Origin: Mastacembelus armatus
Lineage: Eukaryota > Chordata > Actinopteri > Synbranchiformes > Mastacembelidae
Assembly: GCF_900324485.2 (NCBI RefSeq)
Contig: NC_046653.1
Span: 24,673,147-24,737,146 of the forward strand
Direction: 5' to 3'
DNA: 64,000 nucleotides
This document shows, piece by piece, positions 23,671-37,500 of the stretch. Made by a program: the position numbers and the translations under genes. Positions within the stretch are counted from its first letter, which is position 1. Every line of letters begins with the position of its first letter. The notes under the pieces are model-generated. The model was not told the DNA's origin. It saw only the letters and a program-made list of their open reading frames with translations, and searched no databases.

Positions 23671-25435
23671 TATTATTATTCTTTTTCTTCTGCGTAAAAA
23701 CCTCTAATTTGACCCCCTCAACATATTCGAAAACTCACGAAAATTTGCCCAAAATTCAGGATCGTGAAAAAATTTTGTTTTTTAATACTTTTATAAACAA
23801 CCTCAAAACAATGGCTCTACAGCGCCCCCTACAAAAGTGAAAATACATTACGCCAATGGGGGCCCGACCCACACTTTTTTCATCGCACAGCCACCAAATC
23901 CGGTACACATGTTCTTCGTGTCGGGGCAAGCAAAAAACCATATGACGGCGATGCTGCACGGTAAACAGGAAGTCCGCCATATTGGATTGAAATTTGAAAA
24001 TTGCGATCTCGCCATTTTTGCACACTTCGTACTTTAACGAACTCGTCCTAGGGCTTTTCACCGATTGAGCTGTGGTTTGGTCAAAATCATCCAAAGATGA
24101 GGGGGGTCAAAAGTTATCCAAATTATTTTGCTAACTTTCACGGTTTTCGCATGACGCCGCCGACCATGTGACCTACGATTTTTGCCCCGCCCTCAAAAAT
24201 TCAAATTGTTATAACTTCCACACGCATCGTCGGATTTGAATGGGATCAATTGATGAAATGTAGTCCCCATGGGCCTGAACCCATGTGATTGAACAAAATC
24301 ACGATTGGTGCAATAGCGCCCCCTACAGATTGAATCAAATATTTGTATGGAGCGTCAAAAATTTAGTTTTTCCAAAACGTACCATATTTGGCACAAAATT
24401 CCATTAGGCCATCCCGATCAGAAAAGCCAACCAGACCCATGCCCTATTTTCAACGGTGTTGCCACGGCGACGACCGAAAGCCGCCATTCATTTCCAATGG
24501 GGATTTTCCGAAACGTACCGTTTTTGCACACGTCGTACTTTAACGAACTTGTCCTAGGGCTTTTGGCCAAATGAGCTCATTCTTTGTCAACATCACCTAG
24601 AGATGTGGCACATCAAAAGTTATCCAAATTATTTTGCTAACTTTTACGGTTTTCCGGTACCGCAGCCAGAGAGTTGGCGTCCGCTCTTTCGCTCGTTTAT
24701 GTCCAATTTGAATGCAGACCAAAAATTTACTTTGTCACATTTGAATATAGTTTGACACAAAAATTCCTTTAGGGGATACCGATCAAAAAAGCCAATCAGA
24801 CCTATGGTCTATTTTCAAAGGTGTTGCCGTGGCGATGACCGAAAGCCTCCATTCATTTCCAATGGGAATTTTACAAAATGTACCGTTTTTTCACACGACT
24901 TACTTTACCAAACTCATCCTATTGCTTTTGGCTTAATGACCTCACTTAGAGGTGTGGAGCATCAAGAGAACCAAATTATTTTGATAACTGTTATGGTTTT
25001 CCAGTACCGCAGCCAGGTAGTTGGCTCTGCTTTCTTCCTCGCATATGGACAATTTGTATTGAGAAAAAAAAATTTTAATTTGTCACACTTGACTATACTA
25101 TTGCACAAAAATCCTTTAACATATACTGATAAGAAAAGCCAATCAGACCCATACCCTATTTTCAATAGTGTTGCCTTGGCGATGACAGAAATCCACCATA
25201 TATTTTCAATGACAATTCTTTCTAATGGGACACAAAATGGCTGTCAAGTTTTCAGGGGGTAAAAATGGATCCCACTGAAATCACTGGCTACACAGTTTGA
25301 CTTCGGCACCAGGGGATGGTCACCGTCTGGGCTGTAATGGACGGTCACGGGTGGATACAGGGGAACCTCGGCGGGTCACGGCGGGTCGCGAACGGCGAGG
25401 GCCGTTCATCGCCGCTTGCGGCTATATTTATTATT
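23671..25435 (+). repeat. Array unit 2, headless
   Basis: Starts directly with (TTA)n-TTCTTTTTCTTCTGCG and lacks the head. Its body is nearly identical to units 3 and 4. Confidence 0.85.
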
Positions 25436-27402
25436 AGGCCCGAGCCCCCACCGAAGGTGAAGGCAAGGGACTATTATAACTGCTCAATATGCAGAAACCC
25501 ACTATCCGGGTCAGAGTCACTAACGGACCACTAAACAGTGACCCGGACCCCACCATGACGTAGGGATGCGCAAGACCTTTCCGAAAATATATATATTGGG
25601 GGGGCTGGAAAAACGGCTATATTGTTATTGTTAGGATTATTATTATTCTTCTTTTTATTCTGCGTAAAAACCTCTAATTTGACCCCCTCAACATATTCGA
25701 AAACTCACGAAAATTTGCCCAAAATTCAGGATCGTGAAAAAATTTTGTTTTTTAATACTTTTATAAACAACCTCAAAACAATGGCTCTACAGCGCCCCCT
25801 ACAAAAGTGAAAATACATTACGCCAATGGGGGCCCGACCCACACTTTTTTCATCGCACAGCCACCAAATCCGGTACACATGTTCTTCGTGTCGGGGCAAG
25901 CAAAAAACCATATGACGGCGATGCTGCACGGTAAACAGGAAGTCCGCCATATTGGATTGAAATTTGAAAATTGCGATCTCGCCATTTTTGCACACTTCGT
26001 ACTTTAACGAACTCGTCCTAGGGCTTTTCACCGATTGAGCTGTGGTTTGGTCAAAATCATCCAAAGATGAGGGGGGTCAAAAGTTATCCAAATTATTTTG
26101 CTAACTTTCACGGTTTTCGCATGACGCCGCCGACCATGTGACCTACGATTTTTGCCCCGCCCTCAAAAATTCAAATTGTTATAACTTCCACACGCATCGT
26201 CGGATTTGAATGGGATCAATTGATGAAATGTAGTCCCCATGGGCCTGAACCCATGTGATTGAACAAAATCACGATTGGTGCAATAGCGCCCCCTACAGAT
26301 TGAATCAAATATTTGTATGGAGCGTCAAAAATTTAGTTTTTCCAAAACGTACCATATTTGGCACAAAATTCCATTAGGCCATCCCGATCAGAAAAGCCAA
26401 CCAGACCCATGCCCTATTTTCAACGGTGTTGCCACGGCGACGACCGAAAGCCGCCATTCATTTCCAATGGGGATTTTCCGAAACGTACCGTTTTTGCACA
26501 CGTCGTACTTTAACGAACTTGTCCTAGGGCTTTTGGCCAAATGAGCTCATTCTTTGTCAACATCACCTAGAGATGTGGCACATCAAAAGTTATCCAAATT
26601 ATTTTGCTAACTTTTACGGTTTTCCGGTACCGCAGCCAGAGAGTTGGCGTCCGCTCTTTCGCTCGTTTATGTCCAATTTGAATGCAGACCAAAAATTTAC
26701 TTTGTCACATTTGAATATAGTTTGACACAAAAATTCCTTTAGGGGATACCGATCAAAAAAGCCAATCAGACCTATGGTCTATTTTCAAAGGTGTTGCCGT
26801 GGCGATGACCGAAAGCCTCCATTCATTTCCAATGGGAATTTTACAAAATGTACCGTTTTTTCACACGACTTACTTTACCAAACTCATCCTATTGCTTTTG
26901 GCTTAATGACCTCACTTAGAGGTGTGGAGCATCAAGAGAACCAAATTATTTTGATAACTGTTATGGTTTTCCAGTACCGCAGCCAGGTAGTTGGCTCTGC
27001 TTTCTTCCTCGCATATGGACAATTTGTATTGAGAAAAAAAAATTTTAATTTGTCACACTTGACTATACTATTGCACAAAAATCCTTTAACATATACTGAT
27101 AAGAAAAGCCAATCAGACCCATACCCTATTTTTAATAGTGTTGCCTTGGCGATGACAGAAATCCACCATATATTTTCAATGACAATTCTTTCTAATGGGA
27201 CACAAAATGGCTGTCAAGTTTTCAGGGGGTAAAAATGGATCCCACTGAAATCACTGGCTACACAGTTTGACTTCGGCACCAGGGGATGGTCACCGTCTGG
27301 GCTGTAATGGACGGTCACGGGTGGATACAGGGGAACCTCGGCGGGTCACGGCGGGTCGCGAACGGCGAGGGCCGTTCATCGCCGCTTGCGGCTATATTTA
27401 TT
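25436..27402 (+). repeat. Array unit 3, full length
   Basis: Full unit of 1967 bases. Nearly identical to unit 4, with only scattered single-base differences. Confidence 0.88.
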
Positions 27403-29364
27403 AGGCCCGAGCCCCCACCGAAGGTGAAGGCAAGGGACTATTATAACTGCTCAATATGCAGAAACCCACTATCCGGGTCAGAGTCACTAACGGACCACTA
27501 AACAGTGACCCGGACCCCACCATGACGTAGGGATGCGCAAGACCTTTCCGAAAATATATATATTGGGGGGGCTGGAAAAACGGCTATATTGTTATTGTTA
27601 GGATTATTATTATTCTTCTTTTTATTCTGCGTAAAAACCTCTAATTTGACCCCCTCAACATATTCGAAAACTCACGAAAATTTGCCCAAAATTCAGGATC
27701 GTGAAAAAATTTTGTTTTTTAATACTTTTATAAACAACCTCAAAACAATGGCTCTACAGCGCCCCCTACAAAAGTGAAAATACATTACGCCAATGGGGGC
27801 CCGACCCACACTTTTTTCATCGCACAGCCACCAAATCCGGTACACATGTTCTTCGTGTCGGGGCAAGCAAAAAACCATATGACGGCGATGCTGCACGGTA
27901 AACAGGAAGTCCGCCATATTGGATTGAAATTTGAAAATTGCGATCTCGCCATTTTTGCACACTTCGTACTTTAACGAACTCGTCCTAGGGCTTTTCACCG
28001 ATTGAGCTGTGGTTTGGTCAAAATCATCCAAAGATGAGGGGGGTCAAAAGTTATCCAAATTATTTTGCTAACTTTCACGGTTTTCGCATGACGCCGCCGA
28101 CCATGTGACCTACGATTTTTGCCCCGCCCTCAAACTTTCAAATTGTTATAACTTCCACACGCATCGTCGGATTTGAATGGGATCAATTGATGAATTGTAG
28201 TCCCCATGGGCCTGAACCCATGTGATTGAACAAAATCACGATTGGTGCAATAGCGCCCCCTACAGATTGAATCAAATATTTGTATGGAGCGTCAAAAATT
28301 TAGTTTTTCCAAAACGTACCATATTTGGCACAAAATTCCATTAGGCCATCCCGATCAGAAAAGCCAACCAGACCCATGCCCTATTTTCAACGGTGTTGCC
28401 ACGGCGACGACCGAAAGCCGCCATTCATTTCCAATGGGGATTTTCCGAAACGTACCGTTTTTGCACACGTCGTACTTTAACGAACTTGTCCTAGGGCTTT
28501 TGGCCAAATGAGCTCATTCTTTGTCAACATCACCTAGAGATGTGGCACATCAAAAGTTATCCAAATTATTTTGCTAACTTTTACGGTTTTCCGGTACCGC
28601 AGCCAGAGAGTTGGCGTCCGCTCTTTCGCTCGTTTATGTCCAATTTGAATGCAGACCAAAAATTTACTTTGTCACATTTGAATATAGTTTGACACAAAAA
28701 TTCCTTTAGGGGATACCGATCAAAAAAGCCAATCAGACCTATGGTCTATTTTCAAAGGTGTTGCCGTGGCGATGACCGAAAGCCTCCATTCATTTCCAAT
28801 GGGAATTTTACAAAATGTACCGTTTTTTCACACGACTTACTTTACCAAACTCATCCTATTGCTTTTGGCTTAATGACCTCACTTAGAGGTGTGGAGCATC
28901 AAGAGAACCAAATTATTTTGATAACTGTTATGGTTTTCCAGTACCGCAGCCAGGTAGTTGGCTCTGCTTTCTTCCTCGCATATGGACAATTTGTATTGAG
29001 AAAAAAAATTTTAATTTGTCACACTTGACTATACTATTGCACAAAAATCCTTTAACATATACTGATAAGAAAGCCAATCAGACCCATACCCTATTTTTAA
29101 TAGTGTTGCCTTGGCGATGACAGAAATCCACCATATATTTTCAATGACAATTCTTTCTAATGGGACACAAAATGGCTGTCAAGTTTTCAGGGGGTAAAAA
29201 TGGATCCCACTGAAATCACTGGCTACACAGTTTGACTTCGGCACCAGGGGATGGTCACCGTCTGGGCTGTAATGGACGGTCACGGGTGGATACAGGGGAA
29301 CCTCGGCGGGTCACGGCGGGTCGCGAACGGCGAGGGCCGTTCATCGCCGCTTGCGGCTATATTT
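27403..29364 (+). repeat. Array unit 4, full length
   Basis: Full unit of 1962 bases, next to unit 3 with almost no spacer. Confidence 0.88.
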
Positions 29365-30260
29365 AGGCCCGAGCCCCCACCGAAGGTGAAGGCAAGGGAC
29401 TATTATAACCTGCTCAATATGCAGAAACCCACTATACCGGGTCAGAGTCACTAACGGACCACTAAACAGTGACCCGGACCCCACCATGACGTGGGATGCG
29501 CGAGACCTTTCCGAAAATATATATATTGGGGGGGCTGAAAAAACACTATATTGTTATCGTTAGGATTATTTATTATTCTTCTTCTTCTCTGCTAAACCAA
29601 AACCTGCAAATGAACCCACTCAACCATATTCGAAAACTCACCAACGAAAATTTGCCAAAATTCAGAAAGCGGCAGTTTTTTTTTAATACTTTTTTAACAA
29701 CCTCAAAACAATGGCTCTACAGCGCCCCCTACAAAATTCGAAATACAATACGCCAATGGGGCCCACCAACATTTTTTCATCACACAGCCACCAAATCGGT
29801 ACGCATTTTCTCGCATCGGGGCAAGCAAAAAACCTTATGACGTCGATGCCGCACGACAAACAGGAAGTCCACCAGCCTGGAGTTTACCTAAAGGTCATTG
29901 AGTTCGCCGTTTTTTGCTCACCCGCTTCTTTCGAACTCGTCCTAGGCTTTTCACCGATTGAGCTGTGGTTTGGTCAAAATCATCAACAAGATGAGGGGGT
30001 CAAAAGTACCAAATTATTTGGCTAACTTTCNNNNNNNNNNNNNNNNNNNNNNNNNNNNNNNNNNNNNNNNNNNNNNNNNNNNNNNNNNNNNNNNNNNNNN
30101 NNNNNNNNNNNNNNNNNNNNNNNNNNNNNNGTTTGACTTCGGCACCAGGGGCTGGTCACAAGCTGTAACGGACGGTCAACGGTGGATACAGGGGAACCTC
30201 GGCGGGTCACGGCTGGTCGCGAACGGCGAGGGCCGATCATCGCCGCTTGCGGCTATATTT
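29365..30260 (+). repeat. Array unit 5, interrupted by an assembly gap
   Basis: Head and first part of body up to 30030, then 100 Ns, then only the last ~130 bases of tail. The parts beside the gap carry many single-base indels relative to the other units, as expected of low-quality contig ends. Confidence 0.85.
30031..30130. other. Assembly gap of 100 Ns
   Basis: Exactly 100 Ns, a usual placeholder for unknown length. By comparison with unit 4 about 1.15 kb is missing if only one unit is interrupted. Confidence 0.95.
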
Positions 30261-32228
30261 AGGCCCGAGCCCCCACCGAAGGTGAAGGCAAGGGACTATT
30301 ATAACCGCTCTATATGCAGAAACCCACTAACCGGGTCAGAGTCACTAACGGACCACTAAACAGTGACCCGGACCCCACCATGACGTGGGGATGCGCGAGA
30401 CCTTTCCGAAAATATATATATTGGGGGTGCTGAAAAAAACGCTATATTGTTATCGTTAGGATTATTTATTATTATTATTATTCTTCTTCTAACCAGAAAA
30501 CCGCAAATCTGACCCACTCAGCATATTCGAAAACTCACGAAAATTTGCCCAAAATTCAGAAAAGCGTGCTAGTTTTTTTTTTTAATACTTTTTTAAACAA
30601 CCTCAAAACAATGGCTCTACAGCGCCCCCTACAAAATTCGAAATACATTACGCCAATGGGGGCCCGACCAACACTTTTTTCATCACACAGCCACCAAATT
30701 CGGTACGCATTTTCGTCGCATCGGGGCAAGCAAAAAACCTTATGACGTCGATGCCGCACGACCAACAGGAAGTCCACCAGCCTGGAGTTTACCTAAAGGT
30801 CATTGAGTTCGCCGTTTTTTGCTCACCTCGCATTCTTTCGAACTCGTCCTAGGGCTTTTCACCGATTGAGCTGTGGTTTGGTCAAAATCATCAAAAGATG
30901 AGGGGGGTCAAAAGTTATCCAAATTATTTTGCTAACTTTCACGGTTTTCCCTTGACGCCGCCGACCATGTGACCTACGATTTTTGCCCCGCCCTCAAACT
31001 TTCAAATTGTTATAACTTCCACACGCATCGTCGGATTTGAATGGGATCAATTGATGAATTGTAGTCCCCATGGGCCTGAACCCATGTGATTGAACAAAAT
31101 CAGGATTGGTGCAATAGCGCCCCCTACAGATTGAATCAAATATTTGTATGGAGCATCAAAAATTTAGTTTTTCCAAAATGTACCAAATTTGGCACAAAAT
31201 TCCATTAGGCCATCCCGATCAGAAAAGCCAACCAGACCCATGCCCTATTTTCAACGGTGTTGCCACGGCGACGACCGAAAGCCGCCATTCATTTCCAATG
31301 GGGATTTTCCGAAATGTACCGTTTTTGCACACGTCGTACTTTAACGAACTTGTCCTAGGGCTTTTGGCCAAATGAGCTCATTCTTTGTCAACATCACCTA
31401 GAGATGTGGCACATCAAAAGTTATCCAAATTATTTTGATAACTTTTACGGTTTTCCGGTACCGCAGCCAGAGAGTTGGCGTCCGCTCTTTCGCTCATTTA
31501 TGTCCAATTTGAATGCAGACCAAAAAATTTAGTTTGTCACACTTGAATATAATTTGACAAAAATTCCTTTAGGGGATACCGATCAAAAAAGCCAATCAGA
31601 CCTATGCCCTATTTTCAAAGGTGTTGCCGTGGCGATGACCGAAAGCCTCCATTCATTTCCAATGAGAATTTTACAAACTGTACCATTTTTGTACACGACT
31701 TACTTTACTAAACTCATCCTAGTGCTTTTGGCTTAATGACCTCACTTAGAGATGTGGAGCATCAAGAGATCCAAATTACTTTGATAACTGTTATGGTTTT
31801 CTAGTACCGCAGCCAGGTAGTTGGCTCTGCTTTCTTCCTCGCATATGGACAATTTGTATTGAGAAAAAAATTTTTAATTTGTCACACTTGAATATACTAT
31901 TGCACAAAAATCCTTTAGCATATACTGATAAGAAAAGCCAATCAGACCCATACCCTATTTTCAATAGTGTTGCCTTGGCAATGACGGAAATCCACCATAT
32001 ATTTTCAATGACAATTCTGTCTAATGGGACACAAAATGGCTGTCATGTTTTCAGGGGGTAAAAATGGATCCCACTGAAATCACTGGCTACACAGTTTGAC
32101 TTCGCGACCAGGGGATGGTCACCGTCTGGGCTGTAATGGACGGTCACAGGTGGATACAGGGGAACCTCGGCGGGTCACGGCGGGTCGCTCGAGGCGAGGG
32201 CCGTTCATCGCCGCTTGCGGCTATATTT
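30261..32228 (+). repeat. Array unit 6, full length, second body type
   Basis: Full unit whose body begins AACCAGAAAACCGCAAATCTG. Matches unit 8 almost base for base from the start of the body, at an offset of 3513 bases. Confidence 0.88.
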
Positions 32229-33983
32229 ATTCTTCTTTTTATTCTGCGTAAAAACCTCTAATTTGACCCCCTCAACATATTCGAAAACTCACGAAAATTT
32301 GCCCAAAATTCAGGATCGTGAAAAAATTTTGTTTTTTAATACTTTTATAAACAACCTCAAAACAATGGCTCTACAGCGCCCCCTACAAAAGTGAAAATAC
32401 ATTACGCCAATGGGGGCCCGACCCACACTTTTTTCATCGCACAGCCACCAAATCCGGTACACATGTTCTTCGTGTCGGGGCAAGCAAAAAACCATATGAC
32501 GGCGATGCTGCACGGTAAACAGGAAGTCCGCCATATTGGATTGAAATTTGAAAATTGCGATCTCGCCATTTTTGCACACTTCGTACTTTAACGAACTCGT
32601 CCTAGGGCTTTTCACCGATTGAGCTGTGGTTTGGTCAAAATCATCCAAAGATGAGGGGGGTCAAAAGTTATCCAAATTATTTTGCTAACTTTCACGGTTT
32701 TCGCATGACGCCGCCGACCATGTGACCTACGATTTTTGCCCCGCCCTCAAACTTTCAAATTGTTATAACTTCCACACGCATCGTCGGATTTGAATGGGAT
32801 CAATTGATGAATTGTAGTCCCCATGGGCCTGAACCCATGTGATTGAACAAAATCACGATTGGTGCAATAGCGCCCCCTACAGATTGAATCAAATATTTGT
32901 ATGGAGCGTCAAAAATTTAGTTTTTCCAAAACGTACCAAATTTGGCACAAAATTCCATTAGGCCATCCCGATCAGAAAAGCCAACCAGACCCATGCCCTA
33001 TTTTCAACGGTGTTGCCACGGCGACGACCGAAAGCCGCCATTCATTTCCAATGGGGATTTTCCGAAACGTACCGTTTTTGCACACGTCGTACTTTAACGA
33101 ACTTGTCCTAGGGCTTTTGGCCAAATGAGCTCATTCTTTGTCAACATCACCTAGAGATGTGGCACATCAAAAGTTATCCAAATTATTTTGCTAACTTTTA
33201 CGGTTTTCCGGTACCGCAGCCAGAGAGTTGGCGTCTGCTCTTTCGCTCGTTTATGTCCAATTTGAATGCAGACCAAAAATTTACTTTGTCACATTTGAAT
33301 ATAGTTTGACACAAAAATTCCTTTAGGGGATACCGATCAAAAAAGCCAATCAGACCTATGGTCTATTTTCAAAGGTGTTGCCGTGGCGATGACCGAAAGC
33401 CTCCATTCATTTCCAATGGGAATTTTACAAAATGTACCGTTTTTTCACACGACTTACTTTACCAAACTCATCCTATTGCTTTTGGCTTAATGACCTCACT
33501 TAGAGGTGTGGAGCATCAAGAGAACCAAATTATTTTGATAACTGTTATGGTTTTCCAGTACCGCAGCCAGGTAGTTGGCTCTGCTTTCTTCCTCGCATAT
33601 GGACAATTTGTATTGAGAAAAAAATTTTTTAATTTGTCACACTTGACTATACTATTGCACAAAAATCCTTTAACATATACTGATAAGAAAAGCCAATCAG
33701 ACCCATACCCTATTTTCAATAGTGTTGCCTTGGCGATGACAGAAATCCACCATATATTTTCAATGACAATTCTTTCTAATGGGACACAAAATGGCTGTCA
33801 AGTTTTCAGGGGGTAAAAATGGATCCCACTGAAATCACTGGCTACACAGTTTGACTTCGGCACCAGGGGATGGTCACCGTCTGGGCTGTAATGGACGGTC
33901 ACGGGTGGATACAGGGGAACCTCGGCGGGTCACGGCGGGTCGCGAACGGCGAGGGCCGTTCATCGCCGCTTGCGGCTATATTT
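32229..33983 (+). repeat. Array unit 7, headless, first body type
   Basis: Headless, body of the units 2-4 type (GCGTAAAAACCTC and GCCATATTGGATTG). Confidence 0.87.
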
Positions 33984-35742
33984 ATTATTATTATTCTTCT
34001 TCTAACCAGAAAACCGCAAATCTGACCCACTCAGCATATTCGAAAACTCACGAAAATTTGCCCAAAATTCAGAAAAGCGTGCTAGTTTTTTTTTTTAATA
34101 CTTTTTTAAACAACCTCAAAACAATGGCTCTACAGCGCCCCCTACAAAATTCGAAATACATTACGCCAATGGGGGCCCGACCAACACTTTTTTCATCACA
34201 CAGCCACCAAATTCGGTACGCATTTTCGTCGCATCGGGGCAAGCAAAAAACCTTATGACGTCGATGCCGCACGACCAACAGGAAGTCCACCAGCCTGGAG
34301 TTTACCTAAAGGTCATTGAGTTCGCCGTTTTTTGCTCACCTCGCATTCTTTCGAACTCGTCCTAGGGCTTTTCACCGATTGAGCTGTGGTTTGGTCAAAA
34401 TCATCAAAAGATGAGGGGGGTCAAAAGTTATCCAAATTATTTTGCTAACTTTCACGGTTTTCCCTTGACGCCGCCGACCATGTGACCTACGATTTTTGCC
34501 CCGCCCTCAAACTTTCAAATTGTTATAACTTCCACACGCATCGTCGGATTTGAATGGGATCAATTGATGAATTGTAGTCCCCATGGGCCTGAACCCATGT
34601 GATTGAACAAAATCAGGATTGGTGCAATAGCGCCCCCTACAGATTGAATCAAATATTTGTATGGAGCATCAAAAATTTAGTTTTTCCAAAATGTACCAAA
34701 TTTGGCACAAAATTCCATTAGGCCATCCCGATCAGAAAAGCCAACCAGACCCATGCCCTATTTTCAACGGTGTTGCCACGGCGACGACCGAAAGCCGCCA
34801 TTCATTTCCAATGGGGATTTTCCGAAATGTACCGTTTTTGCACACGTCGTACTTTAACGAACTTGTCCTAGGGCTTTTGGCCAAATGAGCTCATTCTTTG
34901 TCAACATCACCTAGAGATGTGGCACATCAAAAGTTATCCAAATTATTTTGATAACTTTTACGGTTTTCCGGTACCGCAGCCAGAGAGTTGGCGTCCGCTC
35001 TTTCGCTCATTTATGTCCAATTTGAATGCAGACCAAAAAATTTAGTTTGTCACACTTGAATATAATTTGACAAAAATTCCTTTAGGGGATACCGATCAAA
35101 AAAGCCAATCAGACCTATGCCCTATTTTCAAAGGTGTTGCCGTGGCGATGACCGAAAGCCTCCATTCATTTCCAATGAGAATTTTACAAACTGTACCATT
35201 TTTGTACACGACTTACTTTACTAAACTCATCCTAGTGCTTTTGGCTTAATGACCTCACTTAGAGATGTGGAGCATCAAGAGATCCAAATTACTTTGATAA
35301 CTGTTATGGTTTTCTAGTACCGCAGCCAGGTAGTTGGCTCTGCTTTCTTCCTCGCATATGGACAATTTGTATTGAGAAAAAAATTTTTAATTTGTCACAC
35401 TTGAATATACTATTGCACAAAAATCCTTTAGCATATACTGATAAGAAAAGCCAATCAGACCCATACCCTATTTTCAATAGTGTTGCCTTGGCAATGACGG
35501 AAATCCACCATATATTTTCAATGACAATTCTGTCTAATGGGACACAAAATGGCTGTCATGTTTTCAGGGGGTAAAAATGGATCCCACTGAAATCACTGGC
35601 TACACAGTTTGACTTCGCGACCAGGGGATGGTCACCGTCTGGGCTGTAATGGACGGTCACAGGTGGATACAGGGGAACCTCGGCGGGTCACGGCGGGTCG
35701 CTCGAGGCGAGGGCCGTTCATCGCCGCTTGCGGCTATATTTA
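33984..35742 (+). repeat. Array unit 8, headless, second body type
   Basis: Near copy of the body of unit 6, at an offset of 3513 bases. Confidence 0.88.
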
Positions 35743-37500
35743 TTATTATTATTCTTCTTCTAACCAGAAAACCGCAAATCTGACCCACTCAGCATATTCG
35801 AAAACTCACGAAAATTTGCCCAAAATTCAGAAAAGCGTGCTAGTTTTTTTTTTTAATACTTTTTTAAACAACCTCAAAACAATGGCTCTACAGCGCCCCC
35901 TACAAAAGTGAAAATACATTACGCCAATGGGGGCCCGACCCACACTTTTTTCATCGCACAGCCACCAAATCCGGTACACATGTTCTTCGTGTCGGGGCAA
36001 GCAAAAAACCATATGATGGCGATGCTGCACGGTAAACAGGAAGTCCGCCATATTGGATTGAAATTTGAAAATTGCGATCTCGCCATTTTTGCACACTTCG
36101 TACTTTAACGAACTCGTCCTACGGCTTTTCACCGATTGAGCTGTGGTTTGGTCAAAATCATCAAAAGATGAGGGGGGTCAAAAGTTATCCAAATTATTTT
36201 GCTAACTTTTACGGTTTTCCCTTGGCGCCGCCGACCATGTGACCTACGATTTTTGCCCCGCCCTCAAACTTTCAAATTGTTATAACTTCCACACGCATCG
36301 TCGGATTTGAATGGGATCAATTGATGAAATGTAGTCCCCATGGGCCTGAACCCATGTGATTGAACAAAATCACGATTGGTGCAATAGCGCCCCCTACAGA
36401 TTGAATCAAATATTTGTATGGAGCGTCAAAAATTTAGTTTTTCCAAAACGTACCAAATTTGGCACAAAATTCCATTAGGCCATCCCGATCAGAAAAGCCA
36501 ACCAGACCCATGCCCTATTTTCAACGGTGTTGCCACGGCGATGACCGAAATCCTCCATTCATTTGCAATGGGGATTTTACAAAATGTACTGTTTTTGCAC
36601 ACGTCGTACTTTAACGAACTTGTCCTAGGGCTTTTGGCCAAATGAGCTCATTCTTGGTCAACATCACCTAGAGATGTGGAACATCAAAAGTTATCCAAAT
36701 TATTTTGATAACTTTTACGGTTTTCCGGTACCGCAGCCAGAGAGTTGGCGTCCGCTCTTTCGCTCGTTTATGTCCAATTTGAATGCAGACCAAAAAATTT
36801 AGTTTGTCACACTTGAATATAATTTGACAAAAATTCCTTTAGGGGATACCGATCAAAAAAGCCAATCAGACCTATGGTCTATTTTCAAAGGTGTTGCCGT
36901 GGCGATGACCGAAAGCCTCCATTCATTTCCAATGGGAATTTTACAAAATGTACCGTTTTTTCACACGACTTACTTTACCAAACTCATCCTATTGCTTTTG
37001 GCTTAATGACCTCACTTAGAGGTGTGGAGCATCAAGAGAACCAAATTATTTTGATAACTGTTATGGTTTTCCAGTACCGCAGCCAGGTAGTTGGCTCTGC
37101 TTTCTTCCTCGCATATGGACAATTTGTATTGACAAAAAAATTTTTTAATTTGTCACACTTGACTATACTATTGCACAAAAATCCTTTAACATATACTGAT
37201 AAGAAAAGCCAATCAGACCCATACCCTATTTTCAATAGTGTTGCCTTGGCGATGACAGAAATCCACCATATATTTTCAATGACAATTCTTTCTAATGGGA
37301 CACAAAATGGCTGTCATGTTTTCAGGGGGTAAAAATGGATCCCACTGAAATCACTGGCTACACAGTTTGACTTCGGCACCAGGGGATGGTCACCGTCTGG
37401 GCTGTAATGGACGGTCACGTGTGGATACAGGGGAACCTCGGCGGGTCACGGCGGGTCGCGAACGGCGAGGGCCGTTCATCGCCGCTTGCGGCTATATTTA
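35743..37500 (+). repeat. Array unit 9, headless mosaic, right end
   Basis: Begins like units 6 and 8 (AACCAGAAAACCGC), then switches to the units 2-4 type (GCCATATTGGATTG). Followed by (TTA)n to 37528, where the receptor 4 flank resumes with GAGTATTTTCAG. Confidence 0.87.

Noticed and set aside
23756-37332. Repeated open frames of 60-152 codons in the array units
   Set aside because: They overlap on both strands, recur with the DNA unit, vary in length between units and show no domain; no coding support.
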